A DNA stretch of 64,000 nucleotides, from contig NZ_CP089932.1 of NCBI RefSeq assembly GCF_021365465.1, positions 1,922,001 through 1,986,000 on the forward strand, read 5' to 3'. Within the stretch, counting starts at the first letter, position 1, and every line of letters begins with the position of its first letter. The notes beneath the pieces were generated by a model that was not told the DNA's origin, did not search any database, and worked only from the letters and a program-made list of their open reading frames with translations. Both the position numbers and the translations under genes were made by a program. This document shows, in pieces, positions 16,675 to 28,819 of the stretch. This stretch comes from Erwinia tracheiphila. GTDB lineage: Bacteria; Pseudomonadota; Gammaproteobacteria; Enterobacterales; Enterobacteriaceae.

Positions 16675-17916
16675 ATGAAGATGAATAACCTACTCGACCG
16701 CTTTTTGGAATACGTTTCTTACGATACGCAGTCAAAAGATCATGTTCGCCAAATCCCCAGCACTGAAGGCCAATTAAGGCTGGCGAAGGTGCTCTGTAAT
16801 GAGCTGAACTCGTTGGGGTTTAGCGATGTCTCGCTCAGTAAAAACGGGATTGTCATGGCAACGCTTCCCTCCAATGTAGACTGGCCTGTGCCCGCCATAG
16901 GCTTTATTTCTCATATGGATACCTCTCCCGATTTCACCGCTAAAAATGTTGCTCCACAAATCGTCGAAAACTACCGGGGTGGAGATATTGCCCTGGGGAT
17001 AGGGGATGAAGTGCTTTCACCGGTTATGTTCCCTGTCCTGCACAGCCTGATTGGGCATACGTTGGTGACCACCGATGGCAGAACGCTGCTGGGGGCTGAT
17101 GACAAAGCGGGTATTGCAGAAATCATTACGGCGATGGTCAGACTCAAAAATGAAAATATTCCTCACGGCAATATTCGTATTGCTTTCACGCCGGATGAGG
17201 AGATAGGTAAAGGCACCCGCTGTTTTGACGTTGACGGGTTTGATGCTGAGTGGGCCTATACCGTTGATGGCAGCGGCCTGGGTGAATTTGAATATGAAAA
17301 CTTTAATGTTGCTTTAGCCACAGTAAGAATCTCCGGTAACAATGTTCACTCGGGTACGGCTAAGGGGGTTATGGTGAATGCTCTTGAACTGGCTCTGCGT
17401 TTTCAGGCAGCTCTGTCAGAAAATGAAGTGCCTGAGCGCACGGAAGGTTCTGAGGGTTTTTATCATTTACACACGATGAAAGGCAGCGTGGATAAGGCTG
17501 AACTTAACTATATTATCCGGGATTTTGATGCCAGCCGTTTCGAGGAACGCAAAAACGTCTTGAGTAAAACAGCTGCTCTGCTGTCCGCTACCTTGCCAGC
17601 CTGTTCAGCAATTCAGGTGCAGATTGAAGACAGCTATTTCAATATGCGAAAGAAAATTGAAGCCCATCCTCACATCATTGAATTTGCGTTGGAAGCAATG
17701 CGGGAGTGTGGAATTGAACCGAAAGTAAAACCCCTTCGCGGCGGTACCGATGGGGGGCTGCTCTCTTTCAAAGGGTTACCCTGTCCGAATCTGTTTACCG
17801 GAGGATACAATTATCACGGCAGGCATGAATTTGTTTCGCTGGAAAATATGGAAAAGGCCGTTACGGTCATTATGCGTATTGCCGCGTTGACGGCACGGAA
17901 AGCGGAGAAGTGTTGA
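16675..17916 (+). CDS. pepT: PepT, peptidase T (aminotripeptidase)
   Basis: PepT is a cytosolic zinc M20 peptidase that removes the N-terminal residue of tripeptides. Zinc-site motifs are visible: [34 protein letters not shown] (catalytic Glu pair), AYTVDGSG and NYHGRHEF near the C-terminus. The 413-aa length fits the family (E. coli 408). The start may be ATG 16675 or 16681; GAGGG sits five bases before the first. It seems more diverged from E. coli PepT than neighbouring core proteins. Confidence 0.93.
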   Translation: MKMNNLLDRFLEYVSYDTQSKDHVRQIPSTEGQLRLAKVLCNELNSLGFSDVSLSKNGIVMATLPSNVDWPVPAIGFISHMDTSPDFTAKNVAPQIVENYRGGDIALGIGDEVLSPVMFPVLHSLIGHTLVTTDGRTLLGADDKAGIAEIITAMVRLKNENIPHGNIRIAFTPDEEIGKGTRCFDVDGFDAEWAYTVDGSGLGEFEYENFNVALATVRISGNNVHSGTAKGVMVNALELALRFQAALSENEVPERTEGSEGFYHLHTMKGSVDKAELNYIIRDFDASRFEERKNVLSKTAALLSATLPACSAIQVQIEDSYFNMRKKIEAHPHIIEFALEAMRECGIEPKVKPLRGGTDGGLLSFKGLPCPNLFTGGYNYHGRHEFVSLENMEKAVTVIMRIAALTARKAEKC

Positions 17917-17938
17917 AGGGCGGCTCTTTTTCAATTAT

Positions 17939-17959
17939 GCCCGCCGAGGTGCGGCGGGT
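17939..17959. terminator. Hairpin between convergent pepT and roxA
   Basis: CCCGCC-GAGGT-GCGGCGGG can form a strong stem midway between the two converging genes. No good T-tract follows on either strand, so factor-independent termination is uncertain. Confidence 0.4.
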
Positions 17960-18015
17960 TACACGCTTTCAGCCTGTTTGACGCTTACCGGGCCATAGCA
18001 TCGCCCGATCATCGT

Positions 18016-19143
18016 TTACTCTTCTTCCCCAAAATACCAGTAACCGCTGTTGACCAGCCCAGCCAGCTGGGCGAGAAACGCAGGATCGTCCAGCACAGCG
18101 CCCAGTTGCTCTGCATCCAGCGAAGGCTTATTAGCTAACAGAGTGAGGGCTTCTCGATGCGGTGATGCAATCTGTTCACCATTGATAAACACGGTATCGC
18201 CAATGGACAGCACCCGCAGTCCGCCCAAACGCTTCAGACGGTCGCCCTGTTGCAGCGCATCATAAATCTCATCCGGCTGATAGGGAGGTTCAGGTGGTGC
18301 GATATCCAGCTCATGACGTGATTGCGAAATAAACTCGCCGAACCACTGAGTGAAATGTTCGGGCTGATTCACCACGTCAAGGATCATTTCCCGCATACTG
18401 GCCAGTTCCTCTGGCAGAATGTCAGCGCTGTTTTTACGTGCAGGAATATCCGGGTCACTAAAGCGATAGCTGCCAAGTTCGTGCGAAAGGACATAATCAG
18501 CAAAGCTGCTTAATAGTTCGCGGCCGTTCGGTGCACGTAAGCCCACAGAAAAGCTGAGTGAATTTTCCAGAGAGTAGCCTTCGTGTGGAAACCCCGGCGG
18601 GATGTAGAGAATATCCCCTGCCTCGACCTCCTCATCGATAATGGCCTCAAAAGGCTCTACCTGTAACAGGTCCGGGTGGGGACAATGCTGTTTCATAGTC
18701 ACTTTTTCACCGACACGCCAGCGACGGCGGCCAGTGCCCTGGATAATAAATACATCATACTGATCGAGATGGGGGCCAACGCCCCCCCCCGGAACTGAGA
18801 AGGAGATCATCAGGTCGTCTATGCGCCAGTCGGGCAGATGGCGGAAAGGATGCATGAGCGCAGCAGAGGCTTCGTGCCAGTGATCAACGGCCTGAACCAG
18901 TAGCGACCAGTTAGTTTCACCCAGGTGATCAAAACTCTCGAATGGGCCATGATTAACCTGCCATTTACCGTCCTGATGACTGACCAGGCGGCTGTCGACT
19001 TCGTTTTCCATTGCCAGCCCGGCAAGTTCGTCCGGGGAAATAGGGTCAACAAAGTTCTTAAAGCCGCGCTTCAACAGTACCGGGCGTTTTTGCCAGTAGC
19101 GCTGCATAAAGTCGGGCCAGTTAAATTCAAGATGGTAAGCCAT
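18016..19143 (-). CDS. roxA: RoxA, ribosomal protein uL16 arginine hydroxylase
   Basis: RoxA (YcfD) is an Fe(II)/2-oxoglutarate JmjC oxygenase that hydroxylates an arginine of ribosomal protein L16. The iron triad is visible as H125 and D127 in HLDQYDVF and H187 in IPPGFPHEGYS. The C-terminal winged-helix part is present (DALQQGDRLKRLGGLRVLSI and following). The length of 375 aa is close to the 373 of E. coli. It stands alone, transcribed toward pepT and away from phoQ. Confidence 0.95.
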   Translation of the reverse strand: MAYHLEFNWPDFMQRYWQKRPVLLKRGFKNFVDPISPDELAGLAMENEVDSRLVSHQDGKWQVNHGPFESFDHLGETNWSLLVQAVDHWHEASAALMHPFRHLPDWRIDDLMISFSVPGGGVGPHLDQYDVFIIQGTGRRRWRVGEKVTMKQHCPHPDLLQVEPFEAIIDEEVEAGDILYIPPGFPHEGYSLENSLSFSVGLRAPNGRELLSSFADYVLSHELGSYRFSDPDIPARKNSADILPEELASMREMILDVVNQPEHFTQWFGEFISQSRHELDIAPPEPPYQPDEIYDALQQGDRLKRLGGLRVLSIGDTVFINGEQIASPHREALTLLANKPSLDAEQLGAVLDDPAFLAQLAGLVNSGYWYFGEEE

Positions 19144-19235
19144 AAGGTGTTCCTGAGTCGCTGATTTGCGTCGATTATAACAGCGGGAGAGAAACCGGTG
19201 GTAACCTCATTATGTGGATAGCCATGGTTCAGCCA

Positions 19236-20696
19236 TTATTCGTCGCTGTGTAGCACTTCCTGGCGCTTAAAAATCACCTCCATACGCGCACCGCCTAACT
19301 CGCTGGTGGTCGCAATAATATCCCCGGTATATTGCTCCAGAATATCTCGGGCTACGGCAAGCCCAAGGCCCTGACCTGGTCGCAGTGTGTCAGCACGCTG
19401 CCCACGAATAAAGATTAGATCGCGTTTACTGACGGGGATGCCCGGGCCATCGTCATCCACAATAAGGTGCAGCTCGTTATCAGTTTGGCGGGCGGAGATC
19501 TCCACAAACTCCAGGCAATATTTACATGCGTTATCCAGCACGTTGCCCATGACTTCCATAAAGTCGTTCTGTTCGCCGATAAACGTCAGCTCTGGTGAAA
19601 TGTCCAGCGTCAGAGACACGCCTTTGCGCTGATAGACCTTATTCAACGCGGAACACAGACTGTCAAGCAAGCCGGGAACGGAATGCAGATCGCGTTTCAG
19701 TGCGTTGTGATCGGCTTGCATGCTGGCGCGATGCAGATAGTAACCAATTTGCTGTGAGATTCGGCTAATTTGTTCCAGCATAATCGGTTCTGCCTGCTCT
19801 ATGGACAGACTCTGACCACTGCGAAGGGAACGCAATGTCGTCTGCAATACCGCCAGTGGTGTTTTCAAACTGTGAGTGAGGTCGCTCAACGTGGTGAGAT
19901 AGCGCGTGTAACGCTGTCGCTCGTTATCCAGCAGCAGATTAAGGTTACGCACCAGGCTTTGCAGCTCATGAGGCGGTTGTGGATCAAGCGCTTCCCGCGT
20001 TCCGTTTTCCAGCTCGTGGACCTGACTGGCCAGCGAGCCAATAGGGCGAAGGCTCCAGTGTGCGGCAAGCCACAGCAGAGGGATAACCAGCAGCAGGTTT
20101 ACCAGCAACACATAACTAAACCATGACCAGACCACATCTGAATGTTGCAGCTCTTGTGGAATGGAGTCGACAACGACAATGGTTAACGCAGGCAGGGTTG
20201 GTGTGGCACCATAATGGTTAACCGCCACCGAGTGGGTAAACGTATCATTGTTGTCATCATCATAGGCGGTAAGCTTATTCTGGGCATCTGAATCATTGCC
20301 CAGCGCCTTGCGGCTGGTGCTGTTGTCGGTGTTTATCTCATAAAAACCCGCGCGTTTCAGCCAGTCGCGATTGATCTTTTCACGAATGTCCGGCACATCG
20401 CGCAGCTGCCACAGCAACTTGCCTTTTTCATTGTAGATAAACACCAGAGTGGGGAAGTTAAGCGACAGGCTACCCGGCTGAATGATACTGAGTTTGCCGT
20501 TTTGCCATTGCGCCAGCGTAAAAAATAAATTGCTTTCACCACGCATTACCCGATAAGTATTTTTATCAAAACTCACCACATAGCCCACAACCGCAACCAT
20601 ACCGTAGGAAAGTGACAGGATAAGCACTACTACAGCAGTCGCCAGCAGAAAGCGGGCTCGGAGTGAAAATGGCGTTTTGGGTTTTAGCTTAAGCAT
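19236..20696 (-). CDS. phoQ: PhoQ, sensor kinase for Mg2+, acid and antimicrobial peptides
   Basis: Starting at ATG 20696 gives 486 residues, as in E. coli, and leaves four bases after phoP; the longer frame to 20729 lacks family support. Membrane helices are at about 15-40 and 190-213, with a periplasmic PAS-like sensor domain between. The acidic cluster that faces the membrane reads YDDDNNDT at about 145-152. HAMP then H-box [13 protein letters not shown] with phospho-acceptor H275, N-box [12 protein letters not shown] and G-boxes DDDGPGIP and [11 protein letters not shown] complete it. Confidence 0.96.
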   Translation of the reverse strand: MLKLKPKTPFSLRARFLLATAVVVLILSLSYGMVAVVGYVVSFDKNTYRVMRGESNLFFTLAQWQNGKLSIIQPGSLSLNFPTLVFIYNEKGKLLWQLRDVPDIREKINRDWLKRAGFYEINTDNSTSRKALGNDSDAQNKLTAYDDDNNDTFTHSVAVNHYGATPTLPALTIVVVDSIPQELQHSDVVWSWFSYVLLVNLLLVIPLLWLAAHWSLRPIGSLASQVHELENGTREALDPQPPHELQSLVRNLNLLLDNERQRYTRYLTTLSDLTHSLKTPLAVLQTTLRSLRSGQSLSIEQAEPIMLEQISRISQQIGYYLHRASMQADHNALKRDLHSVPGLLDSLCSALNKVYQRKGVSLTLDISPELTFIGEQNDFMEVMGNVLDNACKYCLEFVEISARQTDNELHLIVDDDGPGIPVSKRDLIFIRGQRADTLRPGQGLGLAVARDILEQYTGDIIATTSELGGARMEVIFKRQEVLHSDE

Positions 20697-20700
20697 CTGA

Positions 20701-21369
20701 TCAGAGATCGAACCTGTAACCCTGACCACGTACAGTAGCGATCACCTCTTTTGGATAAAGCGCCTGAATTTTTTTGCGCAGCCGACCCATAAGAACATCA
20801 ATCGTGTGGCTTTCACGCAGTTCTGCATCCGGGTAAAGCTGTAACATCAACGAGTCCTTACTCACCACCTTACCGACGTTGCGAATCAGCGTTTCAATAA
20901 TGGTATATTCAAATGCGGTCAGTTTAATCTGCTGCTCATTAATGGCCAGTTCACGGCGTGAAAAGTCCACCTGAAAGGGGGCGAGGGTAATAACCTGTGA
21001 AGCCAGTCCGCTGTTACGACGCATCAGCGCCTGCATGCGGGCAACCACTTCTTCGATATGGAATGGCTTGGTCACATAATCATCAGCGCCTGCTTCCAAC
21101 GCTTCCACCTTCGCCTGCCAGCCCTCGCGGGCAGTCAGCACAAGAATAGGCTGTTTGACTTCCTGCGTTCGCCAGCGGCGAATCAGCGTCATGCCATCTT
21201 CATCCGGCAGTCCTAAATCGACCAGGGTGATATCCGGTGTATGTTCATCCAGAAAATAATCTGCTTCTTTAGCATCTTCCGCGGTGTCGACCTGGTGACC
21301 CATTTCACGAAGTTGTACAGCGAGATGATGACGTAGCAGAGGGTTATCTTCCACAATCAATACACGCAT
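20701..21369 (-). CDS. phoP: PhoP, response regulator
   Basis: This OmpR-family regulator (222 aa) has a receiver domain with phospho-acceptor D51 in [12 protein letters not shown], the switch KPF motif, and a C-terminal winged helix ([20 protein letters not shown], then [14 protein letters not shown]). It forms an operon with phoQ. A PhoP box and a -10 element lie 60-95 bases upstream, consistent with positive autoregulation. Confidence 0.97.
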   Translation of the reverse strand: MRVLIVEDNPLLRHHLAVQLREMGHQVDTAEDAKEADYFLDEHTPDITLVDLGLPDEDGMTLIRRWRTQEVKQPILVLTAREGWQAKVEALEAGADDYVTKPFHIEEVVARMQALMRRNSGLASQVITLAPFQVDFSRRELAINEQQIKLTAFEYTIIETLIRNVGKVVSKDSLMLQLYPDAELRESHTIDVLMGRLRKKIQALYPKEVIATVRGQGYRFDL

Positions 21370-21426
21370 AATGCTAATCCTTTCTGTCTGATTCGAGGGC
21401 CGAAGGTATGATGGTCGTTTTGAGAA

Positions 21427-21461
21427 AGTATAGGTGAAAGCAGATAAACAGCAGGTTAACG
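21427..21461 (-). promoter_or_regulatory. PhoP box and -10 of the phoPQ promoter
   Basis: On the minus strand GTTAA-CCTGC-TGTTTA (21460-21445) matches the PhoP direct repeat (G/T)GTTTA-N5-(G/T)GTTTA with some mismatch in the first half. It is followed 12 bases later by TATACT (21432-21427). That spacing is the one seen at the E. coli phoP P1 promoter. Confidence 0.65.
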
Positions 21462-21492
21462 CAGGCTGACTTATATCAGCCTGCGAAGCAGG

Positions 21493-23528
<2,036 letters not shown>

Positions 23529-23588
23529 GTTAACTCCTTTAGGAGACTGTGTGCAGTCACTAATCCAATATAAAGCGGCCGATAAAAA

Positions 23589-24692
23589 CTAAAGAAGTGG
23601 CAACCTTTGTTCAATAATGCCGCCACCCAGGCAAATATCCCCCTGGTAAAACACGGCGGACTGACCGGGTGTGACGGCTGAGACAGGCTCATCGAAACGT
23701 ACTTCGAGGCGGTCGTTGCTAACCAGCGTGAGGAGGCAAGGGATATCCTCCTGGCGATAACGGGTTTTAACCGTACAGCGCATCGGTTGAGACAGAACGT
23801 CGCGGTCAACCCAATCAAGTTGCTGTGCAATCAGTCCGACTGACATCAGCCGCGGATGATCGTGACCCTGTGCTACCACCAGCTGGTTTTTTTCTACGTT
23901 TTTATCGACCACGTACCATGGTTCTTCGCAGCCTCCTCTGATGCCGCCGATTCCAAGCCCTTTGCGCTGTCCTAAGGTGTGATACATCAGGCCCTGATGT
24001 TCTCCAATCACTTCACCCTCAACGCTGATGATTGCACCGGGTTGAGCAGGCAGATAGCGGCCAAGAAAATCGCGGAATTTACGTTCGCCAATAAAACAAA
24101 TTCCGGTGGAGTCCTTTTTCTTCGCGGTTACCAGCTCCAGCTGTTCAGCAAGGCGGCGCACTTCGGGTTTTGCCAGTTCCCCCAAGGGAAACAGGCTACG
24201 GGCTATCTGTTGATGGTCCAATGTATAGAGAAAGTAGCTCTGATCTTTATTCGCATCGAGGCCCCGCAACAGGCGACTTTTGCCGTCGATATCTTCGCGG
24301 CGAACGTAGTGGCCTGTGGCAATAAAATCGGCGTTCAGATCTTCTACGGCAAACTCAAGAAAGGCTTTAAATTTTATTTCTTTATTACAGAGAATATCGG
24401 GATTGGGCGTACGACCCGCTTTGTATTCTTGCAGGAAGTGCTCAAAAACGTTGTCCCAGTATTCCGCCGCGAAATTTATTGTGTGCAGGACAATACCCAG
24501 TGTGTCGCATACGGTCTGGGCATCTGCCAGGTCCTCTGCCGCTGTACAATATTCCTCGCCATCATCTTCCTCCCAGTTTTTCATAAATAAACCTTCAACC
24601 TGATAGCCTTGCTGTTGCAGCAACCAGGCGGAAACGGAAGAATCCACACCGCCGGACATACCGACGATTACTTTTTTTTGACTTGATGACAT
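23589..24692 (-). CDS. mnmA: MnmA, tRNA 2-thiouridylase
   Basis: MnmA transfers sulfur from the Tus relay to U34 of Glu, Gln and Lys tRNAs. With the start at ATG 24692 ([20 protein letters not shown]) the protein has 367 residues, the family length; the in-frame Met at 24782 would overlap nudJ and has no support. The PP-loop [10 protein letters not shown] and the two catalytic cysteines, C102 ([12 protein letters not shown]) and C199 ([12 protein letters not shown]), are intact. Confidence 0.96.
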   Translation of the reverse strand: MSSSQKKVIVGMSGGVDSSVSAWLLQQQGYQVEGLFMKNWEEDDGEEYCTAAEDLADAQTVCDTLGIVLHTINFAAEYWDNVFEHFLQEYKAGRTPNPDILCNKEIKFKAFLEFAVEDLNADFIATGHYVRREDIDGKSRLLRGLDANKDQSYFLYTLDHQQIARSLFPLGELAKPEVRRLAEQLELVTAKKKDSTGICFIGERKFRDFLGRYLPAQPGAIISVEGEVIGEHQGLMYHTLGQRKGLGIGGIRGGCEEPWYVVDKNVEKNQLVVAQGHDHPRLMSVGLIAQQLDWVDRDVLSQPMRCTVKTRYRQEDIPCLLTLVSNDRLEVRFDEPVSAVTPGQSAVFYQGDICLGGGIIEQRLPLL

Positions 24693-24750
24693 GAGGAATA
24701 CCTGACTTTGAGTGGCAGTTAAAGGCTGCCCTTTAAAATTGCGACCTAGT

Positions 24751-25227
24751 CTACCACGCGTCCGGTGCGTGCGCATCTTCACTGAACGGCCACTGAAATG
24801 CGCTGAGTAGCGCCAGTGGATAACGCGGACCCTGCTGATAAATCCGCAGACTTTCGGCCACCAGCGGCGAGCGCAATTTTTTTGACGTCAGTATGGCATC
24901 CGGCGTTAACCACCAGCAGCGATCGATGTCGCGATCCTGCGGCCAGGTTGGCAGCATTTTGGGTAAATCCAGCACAAAAAGAAAACGCAAAAACGGTGTA
25001 TTATCCGGTGCTATCCACTGATGCAGTCGTAAAAAAGCCTGAGGTACGCCTTCAAGGCCCGTTTCTTCGTAAAGTTCCCGTGAGGCCGCTTGCAAAAGCG
25101 TCTCATTGGCTTCGAGATGGCCTGCGGGCTGATTCCACGTTGCCCGGCCACGCACCATCTCTTCTACCACAAGAAAATGGCCCTCTGTCTGTACCACGGT
25201 TGCGACAGTAACGTGTGGTTTAAACAT
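24751..25227 (-). CDS. nudJ: NudJ, Nudix phosphatase (HMP-PP / nucleoside triphosphate hydrolase)
   Basis: The Nudix signature GX5EX7REUXEEXGU is seen as [20 protein letters not shown] followed by TGLE. In E. coli NudJ (YmfB) hydrolyses thiamine-precursor pyrophosphate and nucleoside triphosphates. At 158 aa it is slightly longer than the E. coli protein (153). It lies between rluE and mnmA, as in E. coli. Confidence 0.93.
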   Translation of the reverse strand: MFKPHVTVATVVQTEGHFLVVEEMVRGRATWNQPAGHLEANETLLQAASRELYEETGLEGVPQAFLRLHQWIAPDNTPFLRFLFVLDLPKMLPTWPQDRDIDRCWWLTPDAILTSKKLRSPLVAESLRIYQQGPRYPLALLSAFQWPFSEDAHAPDAW

Positions 25228-25257
25228 GTCTGACTCCTTAATATTGCCGGTATTGTT

Positions 25258-25890
25258 TTAGCGGGGAAATTCACTGGTAATATCACGCCATGCACCCGGT
25301 GGTAAATCCTGCAGCGTCACTTCCCCCAGAGCAAAGCGAATCAGGCGAAGTGTTGGAAAGCCAATGTGTGCGGTCATTCGCCGGACCTGACGATTGCGTC
25401 CTTCAAACAGCATAATCTTAAGCCAGCTGGTCGCAATAGTTTTACGCTCGCGTATCGCCGGGGTGCGCGGCCACAGCCAGTGTGGCTCGCTGGCGCGTTC
25501 TACCCCTGCGGGGAGCGTAAAACCATCTTTGAGAACAACGCCCTCACGCAGCGGCTGAAGATCTTTTTCTGTCGGCTCGCCATCAACTTGGACATAGTAA
25601 ATTTTACCGATTTTCTTGCCTGGCTGCGTGAGTCTGGCCTGAAGCACACCATCGTTCGTCAGCAACATCAACCCCTCGCTATCGCGGTCCAGACGCCCGG
25701 CTGCATAAATTCCTGGTACAGGAATAAAATCTTTCAAGGTGGTGCGGCCTCTTTCATCTGTGAACTGAGGGAGAACATCAAAAGGTTTATTAAAGGCGAT
25801 AACCCGCCGTTGCCCTTTTTTGATTTTGTTTGCCGTGAAGGATGAACTGGAACGTTTATTGTGGTGATTTTTAAAAGAAATTTTAAGCAT
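25258..25890 (-). CDS. rluE: RluE, 23S rRNA pseudouridine(2457) synthase
   Basis: RluE makes one pseudouridine in 23S rRNA. The catalytic Asp is in [19 protein letters not shown], and the family motifs [14 protein letters not shown] and [20 protein letters not shown] follow. I take ATG 25890 ([13 protein letters not shown]), which lines up with the basic N-terminus of E. coli RluE; an earlier in-frame Met at 25998 would extend it by 36 residues into the icd promoter region. It diverges from icd. Confidence 0.92.
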   Translation of the reverse strand: MLKISFKNHHNKRSSSSFTANKIKKGQRRVIAFNKPFDVLPQFTDERGRTTLKDFIPVPGIYAAGRLDRDSEGLMLLTNDGVLQARLTQPGKKIGKIYYVQVDGEPTEKDLQPLREGVVLKDGFTLPAGVERASEPHWLWPRTPAIRERKTIATSWLKIMLFEGRNRQVRRMTAHIGFPTLRLIRFALGEVTLQDLPPGAWRDITSEFPR

Positions 25891-26021
25891 GTTCTTTGCA
25901 CTTGTTAAGGATGAGCGCATTATAACGCAAACTGGTGAGGATTGGCGCGGGGGGAATATTGCAGTAGTATTGTCCCGCATCTTACAAATCATTAACAAGA
26001 AAGCGCCCGAAGGAGAGGTTA

Positions 26022-27272
26022 ATGGAAAGCAAAGTAGTTGTTCCGGCGGAAGGTCAAAAAATTACTCTGGAAAAGGGCAAACTCAGCGTGCCTGACAATC
26101 CCATCATTCCCTTTATCGAAGGTGACGGAATTGGCGTTGATGTTTCCCCAGTTATGATCAAGGTTGTCGATGCCGCCGTACAGAAAGCTTATAACGGTGA
26201 GCGTAAAATTTCCTGGATGGAAATTTACACCGGTGAGAAATCGGTAGCGCTTTATGGCCAGGATGTTTGGCTGCCGCAGGAAACCCTCGACCTCATTAAA
26301 GAGTATCGCGTGGCTATTAAAGGCCCACTGACCACGCCGGTCGGCGGCGGTATTCGCTCATTGAATGTTGCCCTCCGTCAGCAGCTCGATCTTTATATTT
26401 GTCTTCGTCCTGTTCGCTACTACACGGGAACTCCCAGCCCGGTAAAACGTCCGGAAGACACTGATATGGTGATTTTCCGTGAGAACTCAGAAGATATTTA
26501 TGCCGGTATTGAGTGGAAAGCAGGCACAGCAGAAGCCGATAAAGTCATTAAGTTTCTGCGCGATGAAATGGGCGTTAAGAAAATTCGCTTCCCTGAACAG
26601 TGTGGCATCGGCGTCAAGCCGTGTTCTGAAGCGGGGACCAAACGCCTGGTGCGCGCGGCGATTGACTACGCGATCGTAAATGATCGTGATTCGGTCACGC
26701 TGGTTCACAAAGGTAACATCATGAAATTTACCGAAGGTGCATTCAAAGACTGGGGCTACCAGTTGGCGAAAGAGGAATTCGGCGGCGAATTGATCGATGG
26801 CGGCCCCTGGATTCGGATCAAAAATCCGAATAACGCTAAAGAAATCATTATCAAAGACGTGATTGCCGATGCCTTCCTGCAACAGATCTTGCTGCGTCCG
26901 GCTGAGTACGACGTCATTGCCTGTATGAATCTGAACGGTGACTACATTTCTGATGCGCTGGCAGCACAGGTTGGCGGCATTGGCATTGCGCCCGGAGCCA
27001 ATATCGGCGACGAATGTGCGTTATTTGAGGCGACACACGGTACGGCACCTAAATATGCGGGCCAGGATAAAGTGAATCCCGGCTCCGTGATTCTTTCCGC
27101 TGAAATGATGCTGCGTCACATGGGCTGGACAGAAGCCGCTGACTTAATTGTTAAAGGAATGGAAGGGGCTATCGCTGCCAAAACCGTTACTTATGACTTT
27201 GAGCGCCTGATGGATGGCTCTAAGTTGCTGAAATGTTCAGAATTTGGCGATGCTATCGTTAAGCACATGTAA
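26022..27272 (+). CDS. icd: Icd, NADP-dependent isocitrate dehydrogenase
   Basis: This TCA-cycle enzyme has 416 residues, equal to E. coli Icd. The substrate-binding loop [14 protein letters not shown] contains S113, the serine phosphorylated by Ace[21 protein letters not shown] carries the metal-binding aspartates. The ribosome-binding site is GGAGAGG. A lambdoid integrase gene begins 120 bp beyond the stop, pointing to use of the icd 3' end as an attachment site, as for phage 21 and e14. The reading frame is intact to the normal KHM end. Confidence 0.98.
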   Translation: MESKVVVPAEGQKITLEKGKLSVPDNPIIPFIEGDGIGVDVSPVMIKVVDAAVQKAYNGERKISWMEIYTGEKSVALYGQDVWLPQETLDLIKEYRVAIKGPLTTPVGGGIRSLNVALRQQLDLYICLRPVRYYTGTPSPVKRPEDTDMVIFRENSEDIYAGIEWKAGTAEADKVIKFLRDEMGVKKIRFPEQCGIGVKPCSEAGTKRLVRAAIDYAIVNDRDSVTLVHKGNIMKFTEGAFKDWGYQLAKEEFGGELIDGGPWIRIKNPNNAKEIIIKDVIADAFLQQILLRPAEYDVIACMNLNGDYISDALAAQVGGIGIAPGANIGDECALFEATHGTAPKYAGQDKVNPGSVILSAEMMLRHMGWTEAADLIVKGMEGAIAAKTVTYDFERLMDGSKLLKCSEFGDAIVKHM

Positions 27273-27290
27273 GTATTTTTGTTAACATGT

Positions 27291-27327
27291 AGCCAACATA
27301 ATTTGTTAATTTTATGTTGGCTTTTTG
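27291..27327 (+). terminator. icd terminator
   Basis: AGCCAACATAA (27291-27301) pairs with TTATGTTGGCT (27312-27322) to give an 11-bp stem ending in CTTTTT. It lies 18 bases after icd, within or beside the presumed prophage attachment region. Confidence 0.8.
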
Positions 27328-27339
27328 ATCTCCCAATCT

Positions 27340-27375
27340 TTCCCCAAAACTTCCCCAAAACTCTTCCCCAAAACT
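27340..27375. repeat. Three TTCCCCAAAACT repeats, candidate integrase arm sites
   Basis: TTCCCCAAAACT occurs at 27340-27351, 27351-27362 and 27364-27375, just inside the prophage side of icd and next to int. Clustered short direct repeats next to the core site are the hallmark of arm-type binding sites of lambda-like integrases. The core crossover sequence cannot be fixed without the other prophage end. Confidence 0.55.
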
Positions 27376-27393
27376 GTATAGAAAAAGTACGGT

Positions 27394-28527
27394 TTAAACT
27401 GCGATTACCATCCACTCTTTCCCTCGATCATCGTTATATTTATCCGTCATTTTTTGTGATTTATGCCCCAGCAGTTTTTGTGTTTCCAGCCCCTGTTCCC
27501 GATACAGGCGTTCAGACAGAGAACGCTGTTCATGGAACGTTGGCGCTGTTCCCTCCGGCCACGTTATGCCGCACCGGTTTCTGGCCTTTTTGAATGTGGT
27601 TGTGATGGAATTAGCCGAAACCCTGCCCCCCCGAATCGCCTGTGATGTAGTGTGTCGAAAATGTACCAGGTACTGGCTTAATACCGCATCCCGACACTTA
27701 GCCACGGCTTCCCTCAGTGAAATATTAATTGCCCCACAGATCAGGTCCAGTGGGATAGCCAGACGTGAACCGGTTTTCTCCTGGGTAACGTGCAGCATGT
27801 CGTCCCATATATCAGAAAACTTCATATTAGAAATGTCACCTATCCGCTGGCCAGTCACTAAAGCCAATAGCATTGCACACTGTAGGTAGGGCGGATGTTG
27901 TTCAGCGGCGGCATAAATGGTTTTCCACTCATTAAGCGACAAGCGCTGGCGTGTCACTCTGTTTCGGGGCTGTTTTGTAGCCTGTGCCGGATTGTAGCCT
28001 GGCGGTACGTGTCCGGCGTGTTGCGCCTCTCTGAAAACGTCAATGATAGCCATCCTGACGACCTGAGCCATACGGTTATGCCCCTGTGCTTTCACTGTAT
28101 CAATGATTTCTGCCACTTCCAGCGCAGTAACATCTTTCAGATAAAGCATCCCTGAATGCTGGCGAAGCAGTTCAACGGGTTTTTTCTTCTGTTTTACTGA
28201 GTTCAATTTAATATCTCCTGTTTCAAGTCGTTCCTGCTGGATAACAAGGTAGCGATCCAGCCAGGTTGTGACGGTGATAAATTCTCCGGACTCACGCATA
28301 CGGGCGATTTTTTCGTTAACGCTGAGGATCTGCCGGGTGCGCTGCTCCGCGATAATGTCGTTGGCCTCACTGGCGACCTGTCTGGCTTCTTCAGCATCAG
28401 TGCCGAGGCTGTGAAATTTACCCGTTACAGGGTGTTTGTATTGCCAGTAAACACGCCCGGTACGCTTGTCCAGTTTTGAGTACAGATTAGGGATGGTGAT
28501 TTTATGGGTTCGTGGTCTGGCAGCCAT
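27394..28527 (-). CDS. int: Lambda-type tyrosine integrase
   Basis: The start at ATG 28527 (MAARPRTHK) gives 377 aa; the longer frame begins at a TTG. An arm-binding N-terminal domain (NLYSKLDKRTGRVYWQYKHP) is followed by a core-binding domain and a catalytic domain with Arg in ALVTGQRIGDIS, the Lys region, HEQRSLSERLYREQG (family H-x-x-R) , LLGHKSQKMTDKY (HxLGH-type) and the Tyr nucleophile (KYNDDRG). Note that the second catalytic box reads HEQRSL. It overlaps xis by 26 bases, as in lambda, and catalyses integration at icd by inference. Confidence 0.92.
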   Translation of the reverse strand: MAARPRTHKITIPNLYSKLDKRTGRVYWQYKHPVTGKFHSLGTDAEEARQVASEANDIIAEQRTRQILSVNEKIARMRESGEFITVTTWLDRYLVIQQERLETGDIKLNSVKQKKKPVELLRQHSGMLYLKDVTALEVAEIIDTVKAQGHNRMAQVVRMAIIDVFREAQHAGHVPPGYNPAQATKQPRNRVTRQRLSLNEWKTIYAAAEQHPPYLQCAMLLALVTGQRIGDISNMKFSDIWDDMLHVTQEKTGSRLAIPLDLICGAINISLREAVAKCRDAVLSQYLVHFRHTTSQAIRGGRVSANSITTTFKKARNRCGITWPEGTAPTFHEQRSLSERLYREQGLETQKLLGHKSQKMTDKYNDDRGKEWMVIAV

Positions 28528-28753
28528 CTTCAATAATCCTTCTCAGCATGGGGTTTGCGGTCGGTGCGATTTTTGGTTCAGCTAAAATGCCGATAAATCG
28601 GGCTTCACGATCAATCATCCACTCTCTGCCTACTTTTCTGGCTGGTGGTGCCATCATGTGGCCCTTGGCATATTTTTTTAATGTGCGAAGGCTGGGGGCT
28701 AAACTTCCAAATTCTTCCGCCGCCCATTCTTCTAAGCTCACCATTCTGGCCAT
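28502..28753 (-). CDS. xis: Excisionase (Xis-like)
   Basis: This 83-aa protein has the winged-helix excisionase pattern SLEEWAAEEFGSLAPSLRTL followed by KYAKGHMMAPPARKVGREWM. It overlaps the start of int. It would bend attR/attL DNA and direct Int toward excision. It appears intact. Confidence 0.85.
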   Translation of the reverse strand: MARMVSLEEWAAEEFGSLAPSLRTLKKYAKGHMMAPPARKVGREWMIDREARFIGILAEPKIAPTANPMLRRIIEDGCQTTNP

Positions 28754-28819
28754 ACTCGTACCTCATACAGCCGGTCAGTAATTTAGCGCCAACCGGGCTT
28801 TAAAACTGATTATCAAAAA

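Noticed and set aside
24692..24782. Thirty-residue N-terminal extension of MnmA
   Set aside because: It overlaps nudJ, has basic non-conserved sequence, and the family start [11 protein letters not shown] is present with a ribosome-binding site.
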